This document shows, piece by piece, positions 15,693 through 24,530 of a stretch of 64,000 nt of DNA; position 1 is the first letter of the stretch; the number at the start of each line of letters is the position of its first letter. The notes under the pieces were generated by a model. That model saw nothing but the letters and a program-made list of their open reading frames with translations. It was not told the origin of the DNA and did not search any database. The DNA lies in contig NZ_ANNU01000025.1 of NCBI RefSeq assembly GCF_000346615.1, forward strand, positions 1 through 64,000, in the 5' to 3' direction. The stretch comes from Nafulsella turpanensis ZLM-10. Lineage in GTDB: Bacteria; Bacteroidota; Bacteroidia; Cytophagales; Cyclobacteriaceae. The position numbers and the translations under genes were made by a program.

Positions 15693-17222
15693 ATGATTAA
15701 CAACTGGATCCACCTTTTCATAAATCCTGTATACCAACAGGATGACAACCAATTCCTACAGGCAAAGAATTTATTGAGGGCCTTTTTGTTTACCGGCCTG
15801 TCTTCAACTTCTTACTTTCTGATTAGCTACATCATTGACTTTAGCCATGGAGTAAACCTGATGATAATGAATATGATCGGGTTTTTATTGCTAACCCTCA
15901 TGCTAAGGTTTCGATTTTCACTGGATTTGTTAGGTAACCTTTATGTGTTAATAGGAGCATCCGGGGTAGTGGGAGTTATTTATTTTTCTGGTGGGCTAAA
16001 TTCCCCCATTCTTGCCTGGTTGGCTGCTTGTCCACCGCTGGCCCTGATGTTAATAGGAAAAAGATCTGCTATGGTGTGGGCTCTATTAATGATAGTATGT
16101 CTTTTCTTTTTTGCTTACCTGGCTTACATTGACTTTCCTCTTCCACCTAATTTTAATGGAGAGTGGGAGATTATTTTTAAAGTTCATATCATCTCGGGTC
16201 TAATCTTTCTAACTTTCCTTATTAACCTGGTATTTAATAATACAAAAGAGAAGACACGAAAAATTGTTGAAGAAAAGAACCTGGAGCTAATAAATGCGTT
16301 GGAAGCGTTGGAAGGAGCTCGGGTGGCACTCGAAAAGTCTCATGACGATATTGTGCTGGCGAATATGGAGCTGGTCCGGCAAAAAGAAATTATCGAAAAT
16401 AAGAACCGGGCCATTACCTCCAACCTGCGATATGCCAAAGATATGCAGAACGCAATCATGCCCAATCCTTATATTCTGCAGTCTTTGTTTGTCGATAGCT
16501 TTTATATGATGAAGCCACTGAAAATTGTAAGTGGCGACTTCTTCTGGACCACCAGGGTTGATGGACTCACTTTCGTTGCTGTGGTCGATTGTACCGGGCA
16601 TGGGGTTCCGGGAGCTCTCATGAGCGTGATAGGAAATAACCTGCTCAAAGAGGCTGTAAAAATTAAAAAATTATCTGACCCACCGGAAATCCTTTCTTTT
16701 CTTCACAAAGGAGTATGTGCGGCATTGCATCAGGAAGAAACGGCCAGCCATGATGGTATGGAAATAGGCCTTTGCGTAATTGATGAGGAAAAAAGGCTGG
16801 TATTGTATAGCGGTGCCAAAATATCTTTATTCATGGCCAAGGAGGGAGGGGTTGAGCAGATAAAGGCAGATAACCAGTCTATAGGTGGAATGTATTCCGG
16901 CGCAAGGAAAGAATTCAGCTTACATTCCATTCCACTCGATTCCCCTACCAGGTTTTACATGTTTACAGATGGGCTCAAAGATCAGTTTGGAGGACCTTCA
17001 GGAAAGAAATTTATGCTAAGGCGGATTACCCAAACCATAAATCACATTTATCAGCTCCCTATGCCTATGCAAAAATCTTATATTGCAGAAATTATCAATG
17101 ACTGGATGAAGGGAGAGGAGCAGTTAGATGATATTACAATAGTAGGCTTCCAGCCCAACCATCAGGAAAAATCAACGCCTTCTCCTGCCGGTTCCGGTTT
17201 TAGCCTTTTGGCTAACAATTAA
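15693..17222 (+). CDS. Membrane SpoIIE/RsbU-type PP2C phosphatase
   Basis: A 509-residue protein with an N-terminal membrane module of about six helices (residues 25-190), a coiled-coil linker (about 190-250) and a PP2C-type SpoIIE phosphatase domain (about 265-490). Metal-binding and core motifs are SGDFFW, DCTGHGVPGALMSVIG and the FTDGLKDQFGG block near the end. Such proteins dephosphorylate anti-sigma-antagonists (partner-switching) or act as general signalling phosphatases in Bacteroidota; no anti-sigma or STAS partner lies nearby. The last 50 bases overlap the 3' end of the convergent 76-aa gene. A 15-base palindrome lies just upstream. Confidence 0.9.
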   Translation: MINNWIHLFINPVYQQDDNQFLQAKNLLRAFLFTGLSSTSYFLISYIIDFSHGVNLMIMNMIGFLLLTLMLRFRFSLDLLGNLYVLIGASGVVGVIYFSGGLNSPILAWLAACPPLALMLIGKRSAMVWALLMIVCLFFFAYLAYIDFPLPPNFNGEWEIIFKVHIISGLIFLTFLINLVFNNTKEKTRKIVEEKNLELINALEALEGARVALEKSHDDIVLANMELVRQKEIIENKNRAITSNLRYAKDMQNAIMPNPYILQSLFVDSFYMMKPLKIVSGDFFWTTRVDGLTFVAVVDCTGHGVPGALMSVIGNNLLKEAVKIKKLSDPPEILSFLHKGVCAALHQEETASHDGMEIGLCVIDEEKRLVLYSGAKISLFMAKEGGVEQIKADNQSIGGMYSGARKEFSLHSIPLDSPTRFYMFTDGLKDQFGGPSGKKFMLRRITQTINHIYQLPMPMQKSYIAEIINDWMKGEEQLDDITIVGFQPNHQEKSTPSPAGSGFSLLANN

Positions 17223-17402
17223 GATAATTCCGGTTACCGCTACGCCTATACTTACAATGAGAGGAGTCCAGTTAGCCTGGCTTAAGGTGATTTTGTTTCC
17301 TAAAACATTTACACTTTCCGTATTCTGGTACACCTCCAGCCCATAAATCAGGGAAGCGACCAAACCAGCTACAAATAGAATTATTCCAATTAACTTCTTC
17401 AT
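17172..17402 (-). CDS. Small two-helix membrane protein
   Basis: A 76-residue protein with two membrane segments: residues 3-22 (start KKLIGIILFVAGLVASLIYG) and residues 45-66 (after LSQANWTP), ending in a basic tail KAKTGTGRRRR. It resembles small inner-membrane proteins of unknown function that are common in Bacteroidota. The gene is convergent with the PP2C phosphatase gene and its last 51 bases, including the stop codon, overlap that gene's 3' end in antisense. The hydrophobic periodicity and positive-inside tail support a genuine gene. Confidence 0.7.
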   Translation of the reverse strand: MKKLIGIILFVAGLVASLIYGLEVYQNTESVNVLGNKITLSQANWTPLIVSIGVAVTGIILIVSQKAKTGTGRRRR

Positions 17403-17669
17403 TTTATTTCGGGGGTTAGCATTCTGTTTTCAAAGCCAATAAAAGTACAAACTTTTAGCTGAGTTAAAAGCATCCTTTTAAATAAAAGATTCTCCTTGTC
17501 ATCCTCCAGAACTTATTATTATATTAGGTTTCCATCGGCCTTTCCAAGTCTTTAACCCGTTAGTCCTGGCCCAGGTGAAAACAGCTTAAAAACAAATAAG
17601 GAGATCCTTTTTAGGTTTGGGAGGAACATTCAATGTGCTAATATCTGATAAACCAGAAAAAATAATTGT

Positions 17670-18956
17670 ATGATGAAAAAATACCTGTTAATTTTCTTTT
17701 GCTGTATCATAGTAAGCCTTCCGGCTTTTTCTCAGCGCTCCCTTATTTATGCCGGTCGTTTAATTACCGGCGTGGATGAGAAACCTTCTAAAGAAGTAAC
17801 CATTGTGGTAGAAGGGAATAAAATAAAAGACATCAAAAAAGGATACATTCCAGCCGGAGAGGGGGATGAAGTGATTGATCTGAAGGATAAAACAGTTCTG
17901 CCGGGGTTGATAGATATGCATGTGCACCTGGAGAGCCAGACGAGTAAAGATAAATACTCGGAGCAGTTCAGAATGGATGATGCAGATATTGCACTGCGGG
18001 CGACGCAGTATGCCGAAAGAACCCTTAACTCGGGCTTTACCAGTGTACGTGACCTTGGCGGTTCGGGCATCAATATTTCTCTTCGTGATGCTATAAATGC
18101 AGGATATATTTCCGGACCAAGGGTATTTACCTCTGGAAAATCAATTGCCACCACCGGAGGCCATGCCGACCCTACTAATGGTTTAAACCAGGACCTTACC
18201 GGAAATCCTGGTCCTAAGGAGGGAGTCATTAATGGGGCGGATGAAGCCCGGAAAGCGGTACGCCAGCGATATAAAAACGGAGCAGATCTTATAAAAATTA
18301 CCGCTACTGGGGGAGTTTTAAGTGTGGCAAAAGATGGTTCAGGCCCTCAATTTACCAATGAAGAGTTGAAGGCAATTGTGGAAACAGCCAATGATTATGG
18401 TATGCATGTAGCTGCCCATGCTCATGATGCAGAAGGTATGAAAAGGGCTGTGGAGGCTGGTGTAACCACCATTGAACATGGTACGAAAATGACGGAGGAG
18501 GTAATGGATCTGATGATTAAGAACGGGACTTACCTGGTGCCTACTCTAACTGCCGGCCGGACAGTTGCCGATTCTGCCAAAATCCCTGGCTATTATCCTG
18601 CTGTGGTAGTTCCCAAAGCACTGGAAATTGGACCAAAAATTCAGGATACATTTAGCAAAGCCTACAAAAAGGGAGTTAAAATTGCTTTTGGTACAGATGC
18701 GGGAGTTTTTGTGCATGGAATTAATGCAAGGGAGTTTGAGCTGATGGTGGAGGCCGGAATGCCACCTATGGAGGCTATAAAGGCGGCCACCATTACTGGC
18801 GCCCGTATTTTAAAAGTTGAAGATGAGCTTGGTAGTATTGAGAAGGAAAAGTTGGCCGACATTATTGCGGTAAATGGAAATCCCTTGGAAGATATATCCA
18901 GTATGAAAGAGGTAGTTTTCGTGATGAAAGATGGAGAAATAGTAAAAAGGCCCTAA
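17670..18956 (+). CDS. Secreted amidohydrolase (Xaa-Pro dipeptidase/imidazolonepropionase-like)
   Basis: A 428-residue exported amidohydrolase-superfamily enzyme with a signal peptide (residues 1-22, ending PAFSQ). The metal-binding scaffold is complete: DMHVHLES (HxH), a Lys in ADLIKITATGG that would be carboxylated, HVAAHAHDAEG, TTIEHGT, and the catalytic Asp in FGTDAGVF. The closest relatives are periplasmic amidohydrolases annotated as prolidase-like or imidazolonepropionase-like, which act on dipeptides or cyclic amides. Substrate unknown. A single gene with its own terminator; start ATG-ATG at 17670/17673. Confidence 0.88.
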   Translation: MMKKYLLIFFCCIIVSLPAFSQRSLIYAGRLITGVDEKPSKEVTIVVEGNKIKDIKKGYIPAGEGDEVIDLKDKTVLPGLIDMHVHLESQTSKDKYSEQFRMDDADIALRATQYAERTLNSGFTSVRDLGGSGINISLRDAINAGYISGPRVFTSGKSIATTGGHADPTNGLNQDLTGNPGPKEGVINGADEARKAVRQRYKNGADLIKITATGGVLSVAKDGSGPQFTNEELKAIVETANDYGMHVAAHAHDAEGMKRAVEAGVTTIEHGTKMTEEVMDLMIKNGTYLVPTLTAGRTVADSAKIPGYYPAVVVPKALEIGPKIQDTFSKAYKKGVKIAFGTDAGVFVHGINAREFELMVEAGMPPMEAIKAATITGARILKVEDELGSIEKEKLADIIAVNGNPLEDISSMKEVVFVMKDGEIVKRP

Positions 18957-18997
18957 GGCCGGCACCAAAACTAATAAACTGTAAAAGAATTGGATAG

Positions 18998-19029
18998 AAA
19001 TCCGGCACAAACTGCCGGATTTTTGTTTT
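18998..19029 (+). terminator. Terminator after the amidohydrolase gene
   Basis: Ten-base perfect arms 18998-19007 and 19013-19022 with a 5-base loop, followed by a T-rich tail. Confidence 0.88.
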
Positions 19030-19096
19030 GTTAGCTGCAAAAAAATACCTTTTATGTCATTTTGGCTGAATGCTTTGCGGGTTTTTAGATTTTTGT

Positions 19097-19107
19097 GCCA
19101 ATATGGC
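19097..19107. promoter_or_regulatory. GCC-N5-GGC inverted repeat upstream of hsp20
   Basis: GCCAATATGGC, centred 52 bases before the -24 GG at 19154. It has the same form (GCCWAWWTGGC) and nearly the same spacing as the element at 3276-3286, so a shared activator-binding site is inferred. Confidence 0.45.
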
Positions 19108-19152
19108 GTAAGCAAGAAGAAGAATTTCCATTAAATGGTCCTTTTATTTAAT

Positions 19153-19167
19153 TGGCACACAAATTGA
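19153..19167 (+). promoter_or_regulatory. Sigma-54-like promoter of hsp20
   Basis: TGGCACA-N4-TTGA matches sigma-54 sites at 6 of 7 bases in the -24 box and has the correct 12-base GG-to-G spacing, but the -12 GC is GA. The predicted transcription start is near 19178, 55 bases before the ATG. Confidence 0.5.
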
Positions 19168-19218
19168 AAAATTGAATAATAGAAGTAATAACTAAAGGAA
19201 TTCAAACAAAAAATAAAA

Positions 19219-19225
19219 AAGGAGG
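19219..19225 (+). promoter_or_regulatory. Strong Shine-Dalgarno AAGGAGG
   Basis: AAGGAGG, 7 bases before the ATG at 19233. It is the most consensus-like ribosome-binding site in the window and fixes the hsp20 start. Confidence 0.75.
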
Positions 19226-19232
19226 ATTAGCC

Positions 19233-19685
19233 ATGACACTTGTTAAAAGAAACCCAATGGATACTTTTCCTGGATTCTTCGACAGCTTTTTGTTAAAAGA
19301 TCGGTTTGACTGGCCAGACCTGAACAATGGCCGTGACCATTCCGCTTCGCCAGCTGTAAATATCCGGGAAAACGAAAATCAGTTTGAGCTGGAGTTAATG
19401 GCTCCTGGCTTGCAGAAGGAAAACTTTTCCATTGAAATGAATGAAAATGTGTTAACCATTTCTTTTGAAAAGGTTAATAAACAGGAAGAAGAGGAAAACA
19501 AAGACAATGGAAAGTACACCCTTCGTGAATTTTCTCTGCAAAGCTTTAAAAGGAGCTTCCGTTTCCCTGATAATGTAATCGATACAGAGAAGGTGAAGGC
19601 CAGATATGATAACGGGATTCTCCGATTGCTCCTTCCTAAAAAGGAAGAGATTAAAATGAAGCCAAAACAAATAAAAGTGGCTTAA
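19233..19685 (+). CDS. Hsp20/alpha-crystallin small heat-shock protein
   Basis: A 150-residue classical small heat-shock protein, an ATP-independent holdase. A short N-terminal arm (residues 1-38) precedes the alpha-crystallin domain (about 39-140): PAVNIRENENQFELELMAPG, then LTISFEK, the charged loop QEEEENKDNGKY, REFSLQSFKRSFRFPDNV, the ARYDNGILRLLLPK motif (NGIL corresponds to the usual NGVL) and a C-terminal extension. It is monocistronic with its own terminator. Regulation appears distinct: a sigma-54-like promoter, an upstream inverted repeat and a strong Shine-Dalgarno, as for the divergent relative at 3375. Confidence 0.95.
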   Translation: MTLVKRNPMDTFPGFFDSFLLKDRFDWPDLNNGRDHSASPAVNIRENENQFELELMAPGLQKENFSIEMNENVLTISFEKVNKQEEEENKDNGKYTLREFSLQSFKRSFRFPDNVIDTEKVKARYDNGILRLLLPKKEEIKMKPKQIKVA

Positions 19686-19709
19686 ATGTTGAAGTAAGCT
19701 TAATAATGG

Positions 19710-19740
19710 AAGACAGGGTAATAAGCCCTGTCTTTTTTTT
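19710..19740 (+). terminator. Terminator after hsp20
   Basis: Nine-base arms 19710-19718 and 19726-19734 with a 7-base loop, followed by T8. Confidence 0.9.
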
Positions 19741-19852
19741 ACCTGAACCAGCTTGGTGGTACCGCCGGGAGTAAAACTTTTTTATTAGAAAAATGTCATA
19801 TTAATAGGCTACTGGCCGTTATTTATACAACTCACCATTTTTTTTAAAGAGT

Positions 19853-22800
19853 ATGAGTCCCATATACACCACCTCTGTCATCAGAAGAATTTTCCTGATA
19901 CAGCTATTCCTGCTACTAATCGTTACCACCTCAAATGCGCAATACTTTGGCCGCAATAAAGTTGGATATAAAAATTTTGATTTTCAGGTAGTTGAAACGC
20001 CCAATTTTAAAATTTACCACTATTTCGAAAGCGATTCTGCTATTTTACACCTGGCAAAACAAACGGAAAAATGGTATGATATCCATCAGGCTGTTCTTGA
20101 AGACACCATCCGCTTTAAAAATCCATTTATTTTTTACCAGAATCATGCTGATTTTCAGCAAACAACCGCCATTAGTGGAGCAATAGGTATAGGAACCGGC
20201 GGGGTAACGGAGGGCCTGAAGAACCGGGTGGTTATGCCTGTTTTTGAAGCCAATGCGCAAACCGACCATGTTCTTGGGCATGAAATGGTCCATGCTTTTC
20301 AGTACAATATGCTTCGCGACAGCCGGGACTCATCCCTTTCTCTTGCCAACCTAAGAAACCTCCCGCTCTGGATGGTGGAAGGAATGGCGGAATATATGTC
20401 TATAGGAAGGGTAGATGCTCATACGGCCATGTGGATGCGCGATGCGTACCTGAATGAGGATATCCCTTCTATCGAAGATTTGAACACTAATCCCGAATAT
20501 TTCCCTTACCGCTATGGTCAGGCTTTCTGGGCCTTTATCGGAGGGGTATGGGGAGAAGATAAGATTAAGCCGCTATTTATTGAAACAGCACGTTTAGGAT
20601 TAGAAGATGCTGTCGATACCGTTTTTGGTTTCAATGTGGAGACTTTGTCCAACATGTGGCAGGAAAATTTGCGGAAACATTATGACGCTCTTCTGCAGGA
20701 CACGACTACCACGCTGCCGGGTAGGAAGGTGCTGTGGGAAGAGAATGCCGGTGAAATGAATCTTGCCCCATCCATTAGCCCCAATGGAGAGTACATCATG
20801 TTCCTTTCTGAGCTTAATATTTTTACCATAGATTTATTTTTGGCTGATGCGGAGACAGGCGAAATTATAGAAAAGGTTTCCAGTGCCAGTCGAAATAGCC
20901 ATATCGATGCCTTTAGCTATGTGGAGTCTGCCGGGAGCTGGGCTCCTGATAGCCGCAGGTTTGCCTTTGCTGCCTTTAGTAAAGGCCGGAATAAGTTAAT
21001 TATTGTCGACGGGCAGCGGGGAGAAACTATCGAAGAATATTTTATTCCAGGAGTTCCTGCCTTCAGCAATCCGGCCTGGTCTCCAGATGGAGAAGGAGTA
21101 GTTGTAACCGGATTGGTGGAAGGGCAAAGCGACCTTTATTTCTTCGACCTTGAGGCCCAGGAGGTAGTTCAGCTCACAGACGATAATTTCTCTGATTTGC
21201 AACCCAGTTGGTCGCCCGATGGCAGGTACATTGTATTTTCAACTGACAGGCTTAGTTTTGAAGTAGAAGGACCCTATGCCATGAATAGCTATAACCTGGC
21301 GGTTTACGATACGGAGGATGGTTCCATTGAAAACCTGGAAGTTTTCCCGGGTGCGGATAATATGGACCCAATTTTCACTCCGGATAATGAAAATATTATT
21401 TTTCTCTCTAACCGGGATGGTTTCCGGAATTTGTACAGGTACGACATTCGTACAGGCCAGGTATTCCAGCTGACAGATATACTTACCGGAATAAGCGGTA
21501 TAACTGAATATTCTCCTGCTATCAGTATATCCAATAATACAGGGGAATTGGTTTATTCACTATACAAGGATAATAAATATTCTATTTACAAGGCTACGGC
21601 AGAAGATTTGGAAGGCTGGGAAGTAGAGCCTTTCGCCGTAGATTTTACCGCAGCGACACTTCCTCCTTTCGACCCGGCCGGTATCCAGGAAATCAGCACC
21701 AATTTGATGAATTCTGCTGCCTTTGCCGACCTTTCTCCCGATTCAGTAAAAGTAGTGCCTTATCGACCGGAGTTTAAGCTCGATTATATTGGGAATTCCG
21801 GGGTAGGAGTTTCTGCAGGTCGTTTCGGAACAGGAATAGCAGGAGGGGTAAATGCTATCTTCAGCGATATTCTTGGAAATCAGCAGTTGTATACTGCTTT
21901 GGCCATTAACGGAGAAATTTACGATTTTGGCGGTCAGGTAGCTTACATTAACCAGAAAGGCCGTTTAAACTGGGGAGGGAGTATCTCCCACATGCCGTAT
22001 AGAACCGGCCGTTTAAACCTCGTGGTGGACGAAATCCCTTTCCGGGATACCACTTTAATAGTCGATAACCTGCAGTTTGATATCCTAAGGGTATTTGAGG
22101 ATAAAGTTAGCTTGTTCAGTTATATCCCGTTTAGCACAGTTCGCAGGTTTGAATTTGGTGGGGCTATGGCTTATTATAGTTACCGTTTCGACCGGATAAA
22201 TAATTACTATTATGGGCCCTCAAAAATAGACCAGGAAAGAGAAAGACTGGATGCTCCTGATTCTTATTTCCTCCAGCAACTGGATGCCGCTTATGTGGGA
22301 GACAATTCTTTTTTTGGTATTGCCTCTCCGGTTAAAGGCCATCGCTTCCGTATTGGGGCCGAAACGTATTTTGGGGAGCTAAACTTCTCTTCGGTACTGG
22401 CCGACTATCGCCGGTACTTTTTCCTGAACCCCTTTACAGTTGCTTTCCGTGGCTACCATTACGCCCGTTATGGGAGTGATGCCGAAAGTAACAGACTGAT
22501 GCCTCTCTTTATTGGTTTTCCAACACTTATCCACGGATATGAAAATGTAAACCTTGGCGGCCGTCGCGATATTTATGGCAACACTTTTAGTATAAATGAA
22601 TTAACCGGTAGCCGTATTCTGGTTTCAAACGTTGAATTCAGGGTTCCCTTAACCGGGCCAAAAAGACTTGCTCTAATTGGTTCCCGCTACCTCTTTACTG
22701 AGCTGAATTTCTTTTTCGATGGCGGTATTGCCTGGGATTCTAACAGCAGTGATATAAAGTTTAATGCAGAGGAAGTAAATGCCAATGACCCTACGGAAAG

Positions 22801-22942
22801 GGCTCCTGTTTTTAGTACCGGTGTAGGTTTAAGAATTAATGTATTTGGTCAGCTGATTATTGAACCTTATTATGCCTTTCCTCTTCAGCGGCAGGATATA
22901 TCTGGTGGAACATTTGGAATAAACTTTTCGCCTGGCTGGTAA
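19853..22942 (+). CDS. Peptidase-MA/TolB-propeller/outer-membrane barrel fusion
   Basis: A 1029-residue exported protein (signal peptide 1-30, ending SNAQ). Residues 40-290 form a gluzincin-type domain with HEMVH (143-147) and a downstream EGMAEYMS Glu, so it is probably an active zinc peptidase of the MA clan. Residues 300-640 contain TolB/WD40-like propeller blades with repeated SPDG or SPNG turns (ISPNGEYI, APDSRRF, SPDGEGV, SPDGRYI, TPDNENI). Residues 660-1029 look like an Omp85/BamA-type outer-membrane barrel, with GYENVNLGGRRDIYGN and a C-terminal aromatic residue after alternating strands. The protein is probably surface- or periplasm-facing and outer-membrane anchored. Related proteins occur across Bacteroidota, but their physiological role is unclear. 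Confidence 0.85.
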   Translation: MSPIYTTSVIRRIFLIQLFLLLIVTTSNAQYFGRNKVGYKNFDFQVVETPNFKIYHYFESDSAILHLAKQTEKWYDIHQAVLEDTIRFKNPFIFYQNHADFQQTTAISGAIGIGTGGVTEGLKNRVVMPVFEANAQTDHVLGHEMVHAFQYNMLRDSRDSSLSLANLRNLPLWMVEGMAEYMSIGRVDAHTAMWMRDAYLNEDIPSIEDLNTNPEYFPYRYGQAFWAFIGGVWGEDKIKPLFIETARLGLEDAVDTVFGFNVETLSNMWQENLRKHYDALLQDTTTTLPGRKVLWEENAGEMNLAPSISPNGEYIMFLSELNIFTIDLFLADAETGEIIEKVSSASRNSHIDAFSYVESAGSWAPDSRRFAFAAFSKGRNKLIIVDGQRGETIEEYFIPGVPAFSNPAWSPDGEGVVVTGLVEGQSDLYFFDLEAQEVVQLTDDNFSDLQPSWSPDGRYIVFSTDRLSFEVEGPYAMNSYNLAVYDTEDGSIENLEVFPGADNMDPIFTPDNENIIFLSNRDGFRNLYRYDIRTGQVFQLTDILTGISGITEYSPAISISNNTGELVYSLYKDNKYSIYKATAEDLEGWEVEPFAVDFTAATLPPFDPAGIQEISTNLMNSAAFADLSPDSVKVVPYRPEFKLDYIGNSGVGVSAGRFGTGIAGGVNAIFSDILGNQQLYTALAINGEIYDFGGQVAYINQKGRLNWGGSISHMPYRTGRLNLVVDEIPFRDTTLIVDNLQFDILRVFEDKVSLFSYIPFSTVRRFEFGGAMAYYSYRFDRINNYYYGPSKIDQERERLDAPDSYFLQQLDAAYVGDNSFFGIASPVKGHRFRIGAETYFGELNFSSVLADYRRYFFLNPFTVAFRGYHYARYGSDAESNRLMPLFIGFPTLIHGYENVNLGGRRDIYGNTFSINELTGSRILVSNVEFRVPLTGPKRLALIGSRYLFTELNFFFDGGIAWDSNSSDIKFNAEEVNANDPTERAPVFSTGVGLRINVFGQLIIEPYYAFPLQRQDISGGTFGINFSPGW

Positions 22943-22972
22943 ATGTATAATGGGAGAGATGTGGTAATTGAA

Positions 22973-22993
22973 CAAGGAGAAAATGTCTCCTTG
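22973..22993 (+). other. Hairpin after the fusion-protein gene
   Basis: Perfect 8-base arms 22973-22980 and 22986-22993 with a 5-base loop, 30 bases after the stop codon. There is no T-run, so it may be an mRNA-end stabiliser or a weak terminator. Confidence 0.4.
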
Positions 22994-23091
22994 CCATGGG
23001 ATAACGTTTTTAGATGTTAATGGAAAATATTAATAACCTCATGTTAATAGTGTTATTGATGATGCCGTTTGAGGTTTCCTCCCTGCTGCTT

Positions 23092-23730
23092 TTATTTTCG
23101 TTTCCCTGCACGGAATGAGTTTTTTCTTTTTTCCTCTGGCTGCATTTTCAGTTGCATGAATAGTTCCTCACGGTTTAGTTCCTTCACTTCACCACTCAGC
23201 ATCCCGTCAATGGAAAGAGCTTCAATTCTTACCCTTACCAGACGAAGGGTAGGAAACCCAACCGCTGCAGTCATTCTCCTTACCTGTCTGTTTTTCCCTT
23301 CCTGCAGGCTCAGAGAAAGCCAGCTGGTGGGGATTTCCTTCCGGAAGCGAATGGGAGGGTTTCGTTCCGGAAGCATGGGTTCTGAGGAGAGGAGGGAAGC
23401 CACTGAAGGCCGTGTATGATATTCCTTTTTATTAATTTTAATGGTTACCCCCTGCTCCAGTTTCTTTAATGCTTCCGATGTTATCGCCCCATCTACCTGA
23501 ACGAAATAAGTTCGCCAATGCTTTTGCTGAGGATGAAGTAACCGGCTGTTGAGCGATTTATCATTTGTTAAAATTAATAAGCCTTCACTGTCTGCATCCA
23601 GTCGCCCTACAGGATAAACCTCTTTCGGAAATTCAAATAAGCTACCCAGCCCTTCTTTTCCTCCCTCAGCGCTAAACTGCGATAGTATACCAAAAGGCTT
23701 ATAAATGATAAAATATCTATGATGTTCCAT
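23092..23730 (-). CDS. RsuA/RluE-family pseudouridine synthase
   Basis: A 212-residue pseudouridine synthase of the RsuA/RluE/RluF branch that lacks an S4 domain, like RluE. It opens with HHRYFIIYKPFGILSQFS, then the catalytic GRLDADSEGLLILTND (catalytic Asp), later TYFVQVDGAI, and the RQVRRMTAAVGFPTLRLVRVRI block that is typical of the subfamily. RluE modifies U2457 in E. coli 23S rRNA, and the same target is likely but not provable here. The last 20 residues are basic. Monocistronic and divergent from msrA. Confidence 0.9.
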   Translation of the reverse strand: MEHHRYFIIYKPFGILSQFSAEGGKEGLGSLFEFPKEVYPVGRLDADSEGLLILTNDKSLNSRLLHPQQKHWRTYFVQVDGAITSEALKKLEQGVTIKINKKEYHTRPSVASLLSSEPMLPERNPPIRFRKEIPTSWLSLSLQEGKNRQVRRMTAAVGFPTLRLVRVRIEALSIDGMLSGEVKELNREELFMQLKMQPEEKRKNSFRAGKRK

Positions 23731-23984
23731 ATTGCACTCCTAAATGAGAAGCAGTTTTCTAGTTTTTCAGAAAAAATTGCTTCTTTTTTTGGTTTAAGAA
23801 ATTTCTCCTGTTTTATTTGCTTTTTCTCCGGAAAAAATGGAAACAAATGAAATTTCCTGGGGAAAATAAGCGTTCCTTAACTGCAAACTTAGCAGAATTT
23901 TAGCTGCTAAAGAATGGAAGGTCCGTTTGTGTAAGGTGGGATGCCTGTAATGTACAGGTCTGGAAAATTTAAAAGAAGAGTAGA

Positions 23985-24530
23985 ATGGAAAAGGCGACAT
24001 TTGGTGCAGGTTGTTTCTGGTGTGTAGAGGCAGTTTTTCAGAACCTGGAAGGGGTAGAAAAGGTGGAATCAGGTTATGCGGGCGGTCATAAAGAAAATCC
24101 ATCTTATAAAGAAGTAACCACAGGGAGTACAGGCCATGCAGAAGTGGTACAGATAACCTATAATCCTGAGGTAGTTTCATTTAAGGAGCTGCTGGAAGTG
24201 TTCTGGAAAACGCATGATCCAACCACTCTCAACCGCCAGGGGGCAGATGTGGGGACTCAATATCGATCCGCAGTGTTTTATCATACCGATGAACAGAAGC
24301 GGCTAGCCGAAGAATACAGGGAGTCGCTGGAACAATCAGGTGCCTGGGATTCGCCTATTGTAACGGAGATAAGCCCGCTTGAAAAGTTTTACCCTGCTGA
24401 AGATTACCATCATAATTATTACAGGCAAAATGGAGGAGAACCATATTGTTCATTTGTGATACGCCCGAAACTGGAAAAATTTAAAAAAGCTTTTGCCGGA
24501 AAATTAAAAAGCCCGGTAGGAAAAGAATAG
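23985..24530 (+). CDS. msrA: Peptide methionine-S-sulfoxide reductase MsrA (cytoplasmic)
   Basis: A 181-residue MsrA that reduces the S-epimer of methionine sulfoxide, with electrons from thioredoxin. The catalytic motif GAGCFWCVEAVF (nucleophile Cys10) is at the N-terminus, followed by ESGYAGG, ATYRSAVFYH-like QYRSAVFYHTDEQ and the AEDYHHNYY substrate-pocket motif. There is no signal peptide, so it acts in the cytoplasm. It is the first of two msrA genes that flank a sigma-factor gene. Confidence 0.95.
   Translation: MEKATFGAGCFWCVEAVFQNLEGVEKVESGYAGGHKENPSYKEVTTGSTGHAEVVQITYNPEVVSFKELLEVFWKTHDPTTLNRQGADVGTQYRSAVFYHTDEQKRLAEEYRESLEQSGAWDSPIVTEISPLEKFYPAEDYHHNYYRQNGGEPYCSFVIRPKLEKFKKAFAGKLKSPVGKE

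Noticed and set aside
19061-19078. TTTGGCTGAATGCTTTGC as a second sigma-54 promoter for hsp20
   Set aside because: GG-to-GC distance is 13, one base too long, and the -24 box is poor.
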